Origin: Bog-950 sp044225825
Lineage (GTDB): Bacteria; Bacteroidota; Bacteroidia; Chitinophagales; LD1
NCBI GenBank assembly: GCA_044225825.1
Contig: JBGAIB010000008.1
Span: forward strand, 62,001-126,000
Direction of reading: 5' to 3'
DNA: 64,000 bases
In this document: positions 9,009 through 19,700 of the stretch, in pieces
Position numbering within the stretch: the stretch's first letter is position 1
Layout: the number at the start of each line of letters is the position of its first letter
Notes under the pieces: model-generated
Told to the model about the DNA's origin: nothing
Databases searched by the model: none
The model's input: only the letters and a program-made list of their open reading frames with translations
Position numbers and translations under genes: made by a program

Positions 9009-9776
9009 ATGCTGGAAGAACTGTTACGGGACATTATTGATCACCCGATTCCATCGGTAGCTATTATCGGCAACCTGGTAATTATAGAAAGCCTCTTATC
9101 GGTTGACAATGCTGCTGTGCTGGCAACAATGGTAATGGACCTGCCTCAAAAAGACCGCAAACGAGCGCTTAAATATGGAATTATCGGGGCCTACCTGTTC
9201 AGAGGTATCTGCCTATTGTTTGCTGCCCTTCTCATTAAAATTTGGTGGCTAAAACCTTTGGGCGGTGTTTATCTGCTCTTTTTGGTTTTCGACTACTTTA
9301 AGGGTAAGGCCTCTCCCAAAGAAGAAGACGACATTCTAAAGAAAGAAGATTATTGGCTGTATAAGGTAACTTTTGGAAAGCTGGGGCCATTCTGGAGCAC
9401 GGTGATTTTGGTGGAGTTGATGGATCTGGCCTTCTCCATCGATAATGTGTTTGCCGCCGTAGCATTTTCAAATAACATCCTGCTGATTTGGATTGGTGTG
9501 TTTATTGGCATACTTGCTATGCGTTTTGTTGCGCAGGGCTTTGTACGATTGATGGAACGCTACCACTTTCTGGAAACCTCGGCATTTTTAGTAATTGCCG
9601 TTTTGGGTATAAAATTGCTGCTGTCCGTATTAGAGCACTTTCAGCCAGAATCTGAATTCAGTAAGTTTTTGGGTAGCCATACTGCCGACTATGCCACTTC
9701 ATTGCTAACGGTTTCTATCTTCTTCATCCCCGTAATTACCAGCGTACTGTTTAATTGGCCGGTTAAAAAGAAGTAA
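9009..9776 (+). CDS. TerC-family integral membrane protein
   Basis: A 255-residue, about seven-span membrane protein with the two TerC signature segments: LSVDNAAVLA near residue 32 and FSIDNVFAAVAFS near residue 142, whose aspartates are thought to bind a metal ion. TerC/YkoY proteins are implicated in manganese export, tellurite resistance or co-translational metal loading of exported enzymes. The start ATG at 9009 follows AAAGAGGG, a good ribosome site. I looked for the yybP-ykoY manganese riboswitch in the 154-base leader and did not find its conserved loops; there is only a 6-bp GCGCTG/CAGCGC hairpin 13 bases before the start. Confidence 0.9.
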   Translation: MLEELLRDIIDHPIPSVAIIGNLVIIESLLSVDNAAVLATMVMDLPQKDRKRALKYGIIGAYLFRGICLLFAALLIKIWWLKPLGGVYLLFLVFDYFKGKASPKEEDDILKKEDYWLYKVTFGKLGPFWSTVILVELMDLAFSIDNVFAAVAFSNNILLIWIGVFIGILAMRFVAQGFVRLMERYHFLETSAFLVIAVLGIKLLLSVLEHFQPESEFSKFLGSHTADYATSLLTVSIFFIPVITSVLFNWPVKKK

Positions 9777-9884
9777 ACCTTTTTTTCAAAGAACGAGCCT
9801 CTCTTTCCGCCTTTGTTACCTATCTGAGCAGGGTACGGCATTATTTTTTAAAACAAAAGGTTCACCTTTGTTCGCTGCTTAACT

Positions 9885-10925
9885 ATGGCAACTCCGCTTC
9901 TACGTTTTACCGATAAAGGTATTTATTGCACTAAAGGGGATTTCTACATTGACCCCTGGCGTGGAGTGGATAGGGCTGTGCTCACCCATGCCCATAGCGA
10001 CCACGCCCGATGGGGTAGCAAACATTATCTGGCGCACACCTTAAGCGCACCTATCCTAAGGCTAAGGTTGGGGGATATAAACCTGCAAACTGTTGGGTAT
10101 AGCGAACCGCTCTACATCAATGGGGTTAAAATAACGTTCTATCCTGCCGGGCATATTATTGGCTCAGCACAAGTGCGGGTGGAAAATGAAGGGGAAGTAT
10201 GGGTGGTAAGCGGGGACTATAAAACCGAAAATGACGGCATCAGTGGAGCATTTGAACCTGTTGCCTGTCACACCTTTATCAGCGAGTCAACTTTTGGTTT
10301 ACCGGTGTACCGCTGGCAAAAGCAGGAAGACATTTTTGATGCTATCAACAAATGGTGGGCACACAATCGCGAACACAGTAAACAAAGCATTTTAGTTGGT
10401 TATAGCCTGGGCAAAGCGCAACGCTTGCTCGCGCATGTAGATAAAAGCATTGGTCCTATTGTGGCGCATACAGCAGTGTATAATACCCAACGTGCGTTTA
10501 TAGAGGCAGGGGTTCCCTTATACAATGTTCAACGCTGGACCGCAGACCTGAAGAAAGAAGAATTAAAAGGTGGATTGATTATAACCCCCTCCACCGGCAG
10601 TGAAAGCGGCTGGCTTAAGCGGTTTGAGCCTTACAGCATAGGGGCTTGTAGTGGCTGGATGAAAGTGCGGGGCAGTAAGCGCCGCCAAAACGCAGACAGG
10701 GGGTTTGCGTTGAGCGACCATGCCGATTGGGATGGATTACTACAAGCTGTTAAAGCAACCGGCTGTCAAAAGGCTTACATCACCCACGGCTATCAATCAG
10801 TTTTTAGTCGTTACCTGAATGAGATTGGAATAGCCTCGGAAGAAGTACTAACCGAGTATGGCAGCGATGAAGAAGAATTAACAACGCCTATAGCTCCCAA
10901 CCCGCAAAACGATACTACTCTATGA
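9885..10925 (+). CDS. Ligase-associated MBL-fold DNA exonuclease
   Basis: A 346-residue metallo-beta-lactamase/beta-CASP protein with the metal motif THAHSDHAR near residue 35, a second metal histidine in PAGHIIGSA, SGDYK, and a C-terminal LSDHADW and ITHGY. It belongs to the Exo component of a known bacterial repair cluster (exonuclease, ligase, Lhr-core, phosphoesterase). It probably trims DNA ends before sealing. It is the first gene of the operon here: its stop overlaps the ligase start by four bases (ATGA). A near-consensus -7 element, CACCTTTG, ends 14 bases upstream of the ATG. Confidence 0.93.
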   Translation: MATPLLRFTDKGIYCTKGDFYIDPWRGVDRAVLTHAHSDHARWGSKHYLAHTLSAPILRLRLGDINLQTVGYSEPLYINGVKITFYPAGHIIGSAQVRVENEGEVWVVSGDYKTENDGISGAFEPVACHTFISESTFGLPVYRWQKQEDIFDAINKWWAHNREHSKQSILVGYSLGKAQRLLAHVDKSIGPIVAHTAVYNTQRAFIEAGVPLYNVQRWTADLKKEELKGGLIITPSTGSESGWLKRFEPYSIGACSGWMKVRGSKRRQNADRGFALSDHADWDGLLQAVKATGCQKAYITHGYQSVFSRYLNEIGIASEEVLTEYGSDEEELTTPIAPNPQNDTTL

Positions 10926-12526
10926 AACGGTTTGCAGAACTGGTAACTGAGGTGAGCAATAGCACGTCTACCAACGATAAGGTAGATGCATTGGTCAGCT
11001 ATTTTGCTACGGCAAAAGAGGATGATAAATTGTGGACCCTGGCGTTGTTTACGGGCCGCCGCCCCAGAAGAGCAGTTAGTGCTACGTTGTTGCGTACCTG
11101 GTGTGCCGAATTAGCCAACATTCCCCAATGGCTTTTTGATGAAAGCTACCTGAACGTAGGAGACCTGAGCGAGACGATAGCGCTGATATTACCGGAGAGT
11201 GTTAGCCAAAGCGAACAACCACTTGCTTATTGGGCCACCTATTTACAGAACCTGCTGGATAAAGATGAAGCCCAAAAGAAGGAAGCCATACTTAATGCCT
11301 GGCAACAACTAAGCAGCGACGAACGCTTTATTTTCAATAAACTGATGAGTGGTGCTTTCCGGATTGGCGTTTCTCAGGCTACGATAGTGAACGCTATCGC
11401 CAAGGTATATAATCAAAATCCACAGGTAATCAGCCACCGCATTAGCGGTAAATGGTCACCGGCAACCACTACCTTTGAGGAGTTGATAACCGGCCAGCAT
11501 GCAGATACCGACGCCTCGAAACCGTATCCCTTTTACCTGGCCTACCCACTGGAAGAGGAAACCAATACACTTGGAGAGCCACAAGAATGGCAGGCAGAAT
11601 GGAAATGGGATGGCATAAGAGGGCAAATTATTAAGCGCAAGGGGGAGCTGTTTGTGTGGAGCCGCGGTGAGGAATTGATGACCGAGAAGTTTCCGGAATA
11701 TCAGGCACTGAACACTTACCTGGAGAATGGAATTGCATTGGACGGTGAGATTATCTGTTTTCAAGAGGGCAGGCCATTACCGTTTAGTGTTTTGCAAACG
11801 CGAATAGGGCGTAAAAACATAACTAAGAAAATATTGCAGGAAGCACCTGTTGTATTTATTGCTTATGATATAATGGAATTACAAGGCGAGGACATGCGAA
11901 ACGTACCCCAGGATAGACGTCGGGAACTGCTGGAAGCGGTCATCAACAACTTACCTCCTGCAGCCGGAAACATCCTGCGGTTATCGCCGGTAATTGACTT
12001 TAAGGAATGGAACGAGTTAGGTGAACTTCGGGGTCAATCGCGGCTAATGATATCCGAAGGTTTGATGTTAAAGCGCAAGAATGCCATCTACCAGGCCGGT
12101 AGGAAAAGAGGCGATTGGTGGAAATGGAAAGTTGATCCCCTTACGATTGACTGCGTACTAGTAGCAGCCCAAAAAGGCCATGGTCGTCGAGCCAATCTAT
12201 ATACCGATTATACCTTTGCCTTAAAGGATCACGAAGGGAAACTTGTAACATTTGCCAAAGCATACTCAGGGCTCACTGATAAAGAGTTTGTTGAAGTAGA
12301 TGCGTTTATCAAGCGTAATATCCTTGAAAAATTCGGGCCGGTGCGTACCGTGAAACCTGAACTGGTTTTTGAACTAGGGTTTGAAGGGATAAGCGAGAGC
12401 AAACGACATAAAAGCGGTGTGGCAGTACGCTTTCCCCGTATGTTGCGGTGGCGCAGGGATAAAAAAGTAGAGGACATCAACACAATCGAAGATTTAAGAA
12501 GCCTGATAAAACAACCCGGTGAGTAA
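10922..12526 (+). CDS. ATP-dependent DNA ligase of the repair cluster
   Basis: A 534-residue ligase. The first about 200 residues form the DNA-binding domain. The nucleotidyltransferase domain has the adenylylated lysine in EWKWDGIRG (K-x-D-G) near residue 230, LDGEIIC (motif III) and GLMLKRKN (motif IV-like). A WKWKVDPL segment (motif V) leads into the OB domain. It seals nicks left by the neighbouring nuclease and helicase and is distinct from the essential NAD-dependent LigA. ATG overlaps the exonuclease stop, and the helicase start in turn lies inside the ligase end. Confidence 0.95.
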   Translation: MKRFAELVTEVSNSTSTNDKVDALVSYFATAKEDDKLWTLALFTGRRPRRAVSATLLRTWCAELANIPQWLFDESYLNVGDLSETIALILPESVSQSEQPLAYWATYLQNLLDKDEAQKKEAILNAWQQLSSDERFIFNKLMSGAFRIGVSQATIVNAIAKVYNQNPQVISHRISGKWSPATTTFEELITGQHADTDASKPYPFYLAYPLEEETNTLGEPQEWQAEWKWDGIRGQIIKRKGELFVWSRGEELMTEKFPEYQALNTYLENGIALDGEIICFQEGRPLPFSVLQTRIGRKNITKKILQEAPVVFIAYDIMELQGEDMRNVPQDRRRELLEAVINNLPPAAGNILRLSPVIDFKEWNELGELRGQSRLMISEGLMLKRKNAIYQAGRKRGDWWKWKVDPLTIDCVLVAAQKGHGRRANLYTDYTFALKDHEGKLVTFAKAYSGLTDKEFVEVDAFIKRNILEKFGPVRTVKPELVFELGFEGISESKRHKSGVAVRFPRMLRWRRDKKVEDINTIEDLRSLIKQPGE

Positions 12527-15089
12527 AAAGGCCTCCAGCAAAATTTCTGGAACCGATACCTGTTCATTGGGTGAATCGGTGATACGCGATTGGATGCACG
12601 CCAAGGGATGGACCGTTTTTGAATTCCAGCAACAAGCCTGGCAGGAATACCTGAAAGGTAAAAGCGGATTGCTAAATGCCCCCACTGGTTGTGGTAAAAC
12701 ATTTGCGCTGTATTTACCGGTGCTTATAGATTGGATAAACAAAAACCCTGATAAGTGGCAGAATAAAAAAAATAACGGATTGCAATTGCTGTGGGTAACG
12801 CCCTTGCGAGCGCTGGCTAAAGATCTGCAACGTGCTATGCAGGAAGTATGTGATGCCATCAGCCTTCCCTGGACCATAGGTATGCGCAGTGGAGATACCT
12901 CCTCGTCCGAAAGGCAAAAACAAAAAAAGAACCTTCCGGAAGTTTTGATTATTACACCGGAAAGCCTGCATATTTTATTAGCACAAAAAGAGCACCCTAA
13001 ACTATTTGAGAACCTGCAAGCCGTTGTAATTGATGAGTGGCACGAGTTGTTAGGCAGTAAACGTGGCGTTCAGGTTGAACTTGCCCTTAGCCGCCTAAAA
13101 GGCATCTATGGTACCTCCCTGCGATCGTTTACCCAACCACTGAAAGTATGGGCTATTTCAGCCACCATTGGTAACATGGAGGACGCACTGGAAGTGGCTT
13201 TGGGCGAATACAGCAAGCAGGCTGTTACTGTTCGTGCAGTTATCAAAAAGAAGATTGAGATGGAATCTATTTTGCCTGACGAAATCGAGAAGTTTCCATG
13301 GGCAGGCCACCTGGGCATTCGTATGGCCGAAAAAGTGATCCCCATCATCGAAGCCAGCAAAACCACGTTGCTTTTTACTAATACACGCGGACAATCCGAA
13401 ATATGGTTTCATGCATTACTGGATGTACACCCTGAACTGGCAGGGGCCATTGCGCTGCATCACGGCTCGGTGGATAATGAAGTGCGCACCTGGGTAGAAG
13501 ATGCGCTGCATCAGGGCATTCTCAAAGTTGTGGTTTGCACTTCCTCGTTGGATCTTGGTGTTGATTTTCGTCCGGTTGATACCGTCATACAGGTAGGTTC
13601 ACCCAAAGGGGTTGCGCGCTTTTTGCAACGTGCAGGCCGCAGTGGACACAGCCCGGATGCCACCAGCAAGATCTACTTTCTACCCACCCATTCTTTAGAA
13701 TTGGTAGAAGGTGCGGCATTAAAGGATGCCATCAAGAGGCAAATAATCGAACAAAGGCAGCCGGTAGTGAACGCTTATGATGTATTGATTCAATACCTGT
13801 GCACCCTGGCGGTAGGTGATGGCTTTTACCCTGAGCAGATTTACCGGGAAGTAAAAACCTCTTTTGCCTACCGCGATCTGTCAGCCGACGAATGGGCATG
13901 GATGCTGAACTTTATAACCACCGGCGGCAGTACGCTTACCAGCTACGACGAATTTAAAAAAGTAGAAGTCATCAACGGTTTATACAAAATTACGGACCGT
14001 AAGATTGCGCTAAGGCACCGCTTGAACATGGGCACCATAGTAAGTGATGCCATGATGCGGGTTAAGTTTATGTCGGGCGGCTACATTGGTTCTATTGAAG
14101 AATCGTTTATTACACGTCTTTCACCGGGCGATGTATTTGCCTTAGCCGGCCGCAATCTGGAGTTGATTATGATTAAGGACATGGATGTGCTGGTTCGTAA
14201 AACCAATGTAAAAAAAGCCATTATGCCTAGCTGGGGTGGTGGGCGCATGCCTTTATCATCCAACCTTAGCGCCGTACTAAGACATGCTTACAGTTCAGCA
14301 GCAGATACCGATAACCCCAACAGCGAAAAGGATGTAGAAATACAATTATTAAAACCCCTCTTCGATCTGCAGCGCGACTTATCCTATGTGCCGTCTGAAA
14401 ACGAAACACTGCTCGAATACATTGTAACTAAGGACGGTCACCATTTATTTGTATATCCCTTTGAGGGCCGTCTGGTACACGAGGTAATGGCGGGCTTGTT
14501 AGCCTATCGCATTAGCCAGATACAGCCCATTACCTTCAGCATTGCTATGAATGATTATGGCTTTGAACTGCTGAGTGATCAGGAAATCCCCACCAATCAC
14601 ACGATCATCCAAAAGCTCTTCACTACCGATAACCTGTTATTGGATATTCAAAAAAGCGTGAATAGCACTGAAATGGCTCGCCGGAAGTTTCGTGACATAG
14701 CTGTAATAGCTGGGCTCGTGTTCCAGGGATACCCGGGTGCCTATAAAAAGAACAGGCACCTGCAGGCTTCATCATCATTGCTTTTTAAGGTGTTCAGCGA
14801 CCACGACGAAAAAAATCTGCTGCTCCGGCAAGCTTATCGCGAGGTTTTCGATAATCAGATTGAAGAGGTTCGATTGCGCGCAGCATTAAAACGGATCGGC
14901 GACTCTACTATTATTCTCAAATATCCGGTCAAACTTACCCCCTTCTCCTTCCCTATCAAGGTCGATTCGCTAAGGGATACGTTGAGCAGCGAACAACTGG
15001 CAGATAGAGTGCGTAAAATGCAGAAGCAACTGGAAGAAGGTTCACGCCCTGCACGGCCGGGCCGCATGGGCTTTAAGCGAAAAACATAA
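12519..15089 (+). CDS. Ligase-associated Lhr-core DEXH-box DNA helicase
   Basis: An 856-residue superfamily 2 helicase of the Lhr-core type, a 3'-5' single-strand DNA translocase. Visible motifs: Walker A APTGCGKTFAL near residue 50, VTPLRALAKD, TPESLHIL, Walker B VIDEWHELL, ISATIGN, TNTRGQSE, TSSLDLGVDF and QRAGRSGH. The C-terminal half contains the winged-helix and beta-barrel regions of Lhr-core. GTG at 12519 is the chosen start; it overlaps the ligase end by eight bases, and no ATG is available near it. A C-terminal basic tail (RPARPGRMGFKRKT) is seen. The position between ligase and phosphoesterase is the standard order. Confidence 0.95.
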   Translation: MSKKASSKISGTDTCSLGESVIRDWMHAKGWTVFEFQQQAWQEYLKGKSGLLNAPTGCGKTFALYLPVLIDWINKNPDKWQNKKNNGLQLLWVTPLRALAKDLQRAMQEVCDAISLPWTIGMRSGDTSSSERQKQKKNLPEVLIITPESLHILLAQKEHPKLFENLQAVVIDEWHELLGSKRGVQVELALSRLKGIYGTSLRSFTQPLKVWAISATIGNMEDALEVALGEYSKQAVTVRAVIKKKIEMESILPDEIEKFPWAGHLGIRMAEKVIPIIEASKTTLLFTNTRGQSEIWFHALLDVHPELAGAIALHHGSVDNEVRTWVEDALHQGILKVVVCTSSLDLGVDFRPVDTVIQVGSPKGVARFLQRAGRSGHSPDATSKIYFLPTHSLELVEGAALKDAIKRQIIEQRQPVVNAYDVLIQYLCTLAVGDGFYPEQIYREVKTSFAYRDLSADEWAWMLNFITTGGSTLTSYDEFKKVEVINGLYKITDRKIALRHRLNMGTIVSDAMMRVKFMSGGYIGSIEESFITRLSPGDVFALAGRNLELIMIKDMDVLVRKTNVKKAIMPSWGGGRMPLSSNLSAVLRHAYSSAADTDNPNSEKDVEIQLLKPLFDLQRDLSYVPSENETLLEYIVTKDGHHLFVYPFEGRLVHEVMAGLLAYRISQIQPITFSIAMNDYGFELLSDQEIPTNHTIIQKLFTTDNLLLDIQKSVNSTEMARRKFRDIAVIAGLVFQGYPGAYKKNRHLQASSSLLFKVFSDHDEKNLLLRQAYREVFDNQIEEVRLRAALKRIGDSTIILKYPVKLTPFSFPIKVDSLRDTLSSEQLADRVRKMQKQLEEGSRPARPGRMGFKRKT

Positions 15090-15158
15090 AGCTTAACCTT
15101 AGGTTATTAGCCCGGGGTTATGGAATATTGCGGTGCTGCCAAAGCTATGCAGCGTTGC

Positions 15159-15800
15159 ATGACTATTGATCTATTCAATCATACTTTTGAGTTGCTACCC
15201 GAGCGAGCTTTGTATTGGGAAAACAGACAAACCCTTATTTTAAGCGACCTGCATGTTGGTAAAGGCATGCATTTCCGAAAAGCAGGTGTTCCGGTACCCC
15301 AAGAGGTCTTTCGTCAGGATTTGGAACGGCTTACACGGTTAATTTACGATTATAACCCCCAACAATTGTTGATAGTGGGCGACATGTTTCATAGCGACCG
15401 CAACAACGAAGTAAACCTGTTTGATGTATGGCGGGCAGGATTTAACCTGGATGTGGTATTGGTAAAGGGCAACCACGATATTATGCCACGTCACACGTAT
15501 ACGGATGCCGGTATCGCTGTTTATGATGATCTGGCGATAGACAACTTTTTATTCACGCATGAACCGCCCCAGGCAAAGAATATCGCTCAATTCAATTACT
15601 GCTTTAGCGGTCATTTGCATCCCGGCGTGCGTTTGGAAGGTTTCGCAAAGCAAAGCCTGAAATTTCCGTGCTTCTACTTTGGAAACCAATATGCCATTTT
15701 GCCTGCGTTCGGCGGGTTTACCGGTTTAGCATTAATCAATCCCCAACCGGGTGATGAGGTTTTTGCCATCGTTGAAAACGAGGTAGTGCCGCTGCAATAA
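15159..15800 (+). CDS. pdeM: Ligase-associated DNA damage response endonuclease (metallophosphoesterase)
   Basis: A 213-residue calcineurin-like phosphoesterase with LSDLHVGKGMHF, IVGDMFHS, VKGNHDIM and FSGHLHPGV as metal ligands. Homologues in the same cluster are manganese-dependent DNA nucleases. An upstream in-frame ATG at 15120 would add 13 residues; I prefer 15159 because MTIDLF matches the usual N-terminus of this family. It is the last of the four repair genes and begins 69 bases after the helicase stop. Confidence 0.92.
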   Translation: MTIDLFNHTFELLPERALYWENRQTLILSDLHVGKGMHFRKAGVPVPQEVFRQDLERLTRLIYDYNPQQLLIVGDMFHSDRNNEVNLFDVWRAGFNLDVVLVKGNHDIMPRHTYTDAGIAVYDDLAIDNFLFTHEPPQAKNIAQFNYCFSGHLHPGVRLEGFAKQSLKFPCFYFGNQYAILPAFGGFTGLALINPQPGDEVFAIVENEVVPLQ

Positions 15801-15843
15801 ATCAGTATTTCCATTTAAAATTTACTGCTTTATTTTGCCGGGT

Positions 15844-16425
15844 ATGTTAGGTTTAAAACTCCCCACCGACCCACGTTGGGCTGATTTGGCAGGAAAATCC
15901 ATCGAAGAAATATTAACTGACCACGCTTACTGCGAACAGAAGGCAGCTTCCACCTCCATTTCTATCATACAAACATATCCGGATATGGAGGGAATTATTG
16001 ATGCCTTATCGCCCATTGTTAAAGAGGAATGGGGGCATTTTGAACTGGTGGTAGAGCAATTAAGAAAACGCGGTTTAAAACTAGGCCGGCAACGCCGCGA
16101 TGTATATGTAAGTGCACTTTACACCTTTCTGCAAAAAGGTGGCAGCCGTAAGGAATCGTTAGTAGATAAACTGTTGTTTGCCGCATTAATAGAGGCCCGC
16201 AGTTGCGAACGCTTTAAACTTCTATCACTTCATATACCTGATGAAGAACTTAAAAAGTTCTACAAAAACCTGATGGTGAGCGAGGCCGGACATTACCGGC
16301 TGTTTCTGGACATGGCCTGTGATTTTGGCGGAAAAGAGTCCGTTTTGAATCGTTGGAACGAATGGTTGGAATTCGAGGCCGGGGTTATGAAGCAAATTGA
16401 GCTCCGCGGCGATCGTATGCATTAA
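15844..16425 (+). CDS. miaE: MiaE-like tRNA 2-methylthio-N6-isopentenyladenosine(37) hydroxylase
   Basis: A 193-residue ferritin-like diiron protein. Metal ligands are visible in EQKAA, EEWGHFE (E-x-x-H), EARSCERF and SEAGHYRLF (E-x-x-H), in the order expected for MiaE, which hydroxylates the isopentenyl group of ms2i6A37 on tRNAs using oxygen. A TTG three codons upstream is in frame, but the ATG at 15844 fits the family start MLGLKLPTDPRW. It follows the repair operon by 43 bases and could be read from it. A T/A-rich element ending in TTTTG lies just before the ATG. Confidence 0.88.
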   Translation: MLGLKLPTDPRWADLAGKSIEEILTDHAYCEQKAASTSISIIQTYPDMEGIIDALSPIVKEEWGHFELVVEQLRKRGLKLGRQRRDVYVSALYTFLQKGGSRKESLVDKLLFAALIEARSCERFKLLSLHIPDEELKKFYKNLMVSEAGHYRLFLDMACDFGGKESVLNRWNEWLEFEAGVMKQIELRGDRMH

Positions 16426-16715
16426 TAGCTGCTTCCCAGCTACTATTCGGAGTTTATAGACACCCGCCAAACAAACGCATGAAAAAATATGCATAATCTA
16501 TTGATTTCGAACAATTATGCCGTTTTGGTAGAATTACAGCCCACAAGCTGTTAATGTCGACACCTGCCTTGTAAAATGTTATATGAATACAACAACAAAA
16601 ATCACGCTTCCCCTGTAAAAATCAAGTAGTTGGAATTGGGGAACCATTTATTTTAACCAGGCCTTGACAAACTATTAAATAGAAGTTAACTTAGGGCTCG
16701 AGATTGAACAAGCTA

Positions 16716-19700
16716 ATGGGTAAATATATCTACCTTCTTATCCTATCGGTTTTTACGTTACAAGGCTATAGTCAGATTACTACTACGGCTAATGGCAACG
16801 CAAACCAATTGGCGCAAATACTTGCCGGTAACGGTGTAACTGTAAGTAACGTGGTACTCACCTGCCCTAACGGTGCAGCAGGAACGTTTACTACCAGTAC
16901 CTGCAACCTGGGGATGACGCAAGGTGTAATTTTAACTACCGGTAATGTAAACACAGTAGCCGGCCCTAACATCAACGGCTCCTCCGGTATTGATAACTCC
17001 GGTGGCGGCGATAGCGATCTCGATAATCTTACCTCTAACATTACCTATAATGCCGCAGTTCTTGAATTCGATATGCAGGTATTAAGTGACAGTGTTGAAT
17101 TCCGTTATGCTTTTGGTTCTGATGAATACCCTGAGTACGTTTGCTCAAATTTTAATGATGTATTCGGCTTCTTCATCAGCGGCCCTGGTATTACGGGTTC
17201 TAAAAACATAGCATTAATCCCGGGCACCACTATCCCTGTGGCTATCAACTCAGTTAACCCCGGTATGAGTGGCACCTACGGTACTGCATCTACCTGCACC
17301 AGCCTTAGTTATTCGAGCTACTACGTTGATAATACGAACGGTACCTGTTTGGAATATGATGGCTTTACCCGTGTGTTAACTGCAAAAGCTAAGAATCTGC
17401 AACCCTGCCAAACCTATCACCTAAAACTGGCTGTTGCCGACGTGGGTGACGGCATCTACGATTCTGGTGTGTTTCTGGAAGCCAACAGTCTGGTGTCAAA
17501 TGCAGTTGATATTGAGGATGCCACCACCAACGTTCCGAACGTTTCAAACGCCATGGAAGGCTGCATGAACGGCTCTGTTCGTTTTCACCTGGCGCAGGCG
17601 GTTAACTATCCAACAACAGTTAATTATACAATCGGAGGAACTGCCATTAATGGCACCGATTATCAAAATCTTAGCACTAGCATTACTATACCTGCCGGTG
17701 ACACTACCGCTTTACTGCACATTTACCCGGTTGCAGATGGTTTAGTAGAAGGCAACGAAACTGTTGTTATCTATCTTTCTAATGCCTGCAGCGCTATACC
17801 TTACGATAGCGCAGTACTGGTTATTGTAGATAGCCTCCCTTTTGCAATAGCCCCCGGCGATACACTTATTTGTCCCGGCGGTTCGGTTCAGCTTTCAGCG
17901 GGTTTAGCAAGCACCTATAGCTGGTCTCCTGCGGCAGGGCTTAACAGCACTACCATCTTTAACCCCATTGCAACGCCTTCTTCTACTACCACGTATGTTT
18001 GTAGTGTAACCATCGGCTTGTGCACAGCAACCGATCAAATAACTATTACCGTAGCAAATTCGCCATTTAGCGTAAATGCAGGCAACGACACCAGCAGTTG
18101 CACAGGTGGGGTATTGCTTTCTCCGGTTGTAACCGGTAGCCCCGTTAACGGCCAGGCATTCCAATACGCGTGGTCACCTGCCACAGGTTTAAGTTCCACA
18201 ACTACACTTTCAACCACAGCAAGTCCTATTACCGCTACCGATTATATAATCGCAGTTACAAGCGGTGGCTGTGTGGCCCGAGATACCGTGCACGTTGCCC
18301 TTGGCAGCATTAATATTGCTACCAATAGCACCGATGTTACCTGCTACGGTTCTAACAACGGCACAGCAACCATGGGGCTTATTACAGGTACACCTCCTTT
18401 AAATATTAGCTGGAGCAATGGTGCTGTTTCGCAGAATGTATTAAACCTTGCACCTGGTGTTTATACTGTTTCTGTAACTGATGCGACCAACTGTACGGCA
18501 ACCGGTTCTGTAAATATCAATAGCCCCGCAGCCATTAACTTTGGCCAGGCTGTAATTACCGAACCAAGTTGTAATGGAGCATCCAATGGCAGCGCAACAC
18601 TTACTGCAGCGGGTGGAGTTGGCAACTTTACTTACCAGTGGAGTAATGGCAGCAACAGTTCAACAGCTACTAACCTCAGCAGTGGCAATTATACCCTACT
18701 GGCTACTGACGCTTCCGGCTGCGATGCAGATACCACGATAGCAGTTGGTCAACCTCCTTTGCTGGGTTTAAGCACTACAGCTTCTAATGAAACCTGCTCA
18801 GGCACGGGCAACGGTTCTGCCAAGGTTACAGCATTGTCCGGCACAGCTCCATATAGCTATAGCTGGTCAACAGGTTCTACTGCTGATAGTGCAGTAGCAC
18901 TTACCTCCGGCAGCTACACGGTAACCGTAAGCGATAACAACGGCTGCTCAGCTGCAGCATCTGTAATTGTGGCCTTTAACAACAGCATTACCTTTAGCCA
19001 GGCGCTGGTGAGCGATGTAAAATGTCATGGTGCCAGCGATGGGTCTATGCAGGTAGCAGTGAATGGTGCTACAGGCACTGTAAACTACGTTTGGAACACA
19101 GGAGGAACAGGTGCCAATGTAACCGGTGTTTCGGCCAATACTTATAAGGTTACCGCAACCGACCAGGCCGGTTGTGTGGCTGATACAACCCTGATCGTTC
19201 ACGAACCAGCTTCGTTGATTGTTACTACAAGCCATGTGGATGAACTTTGCAATGGCGGAAGCACTGCCAGCGGCACCGCTAATGTAAACGGTGGCACCAG
19301 CCCTTATACCTACGCATGGAGTACAGGTGCAGCCACTACTACAATCACCGGGCTAACGCCACAAGCCTATAGTGTATCGGTTTATGATGCTAATTTGTGT
19401 TCAGCTACCTCATCGTTTACTGTAACAGAACCGGCAGCGCTTAGCGTGTTATTAGGATCAACACCTACCAACTGCCCTTACAGCAGCGATGGCTTCATAT
19501 ATGCCGAGATACTGAATGGCACATCTCCTTATAACTACAATCTAAATTTCAACAACTCAGTAACTCAAACCAATAACGATGGTTTGTTTAATAATCTGGT
19601 TGTTGGTTCATACACGGTAAGTGTAACAGATGTAAACAATTGCACCGCTACATCTACAGTGTTCGTTAACCCGCCTTACCCGGATGAATTTGAGATAACG

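Noticed and set aside
16491..16520. Terminator hairpin GCATAAT/ATTATGC after miaE
   Set aside because: Seven A/T-rich pairs with a 16-base loop and no U tract; too weak to call.
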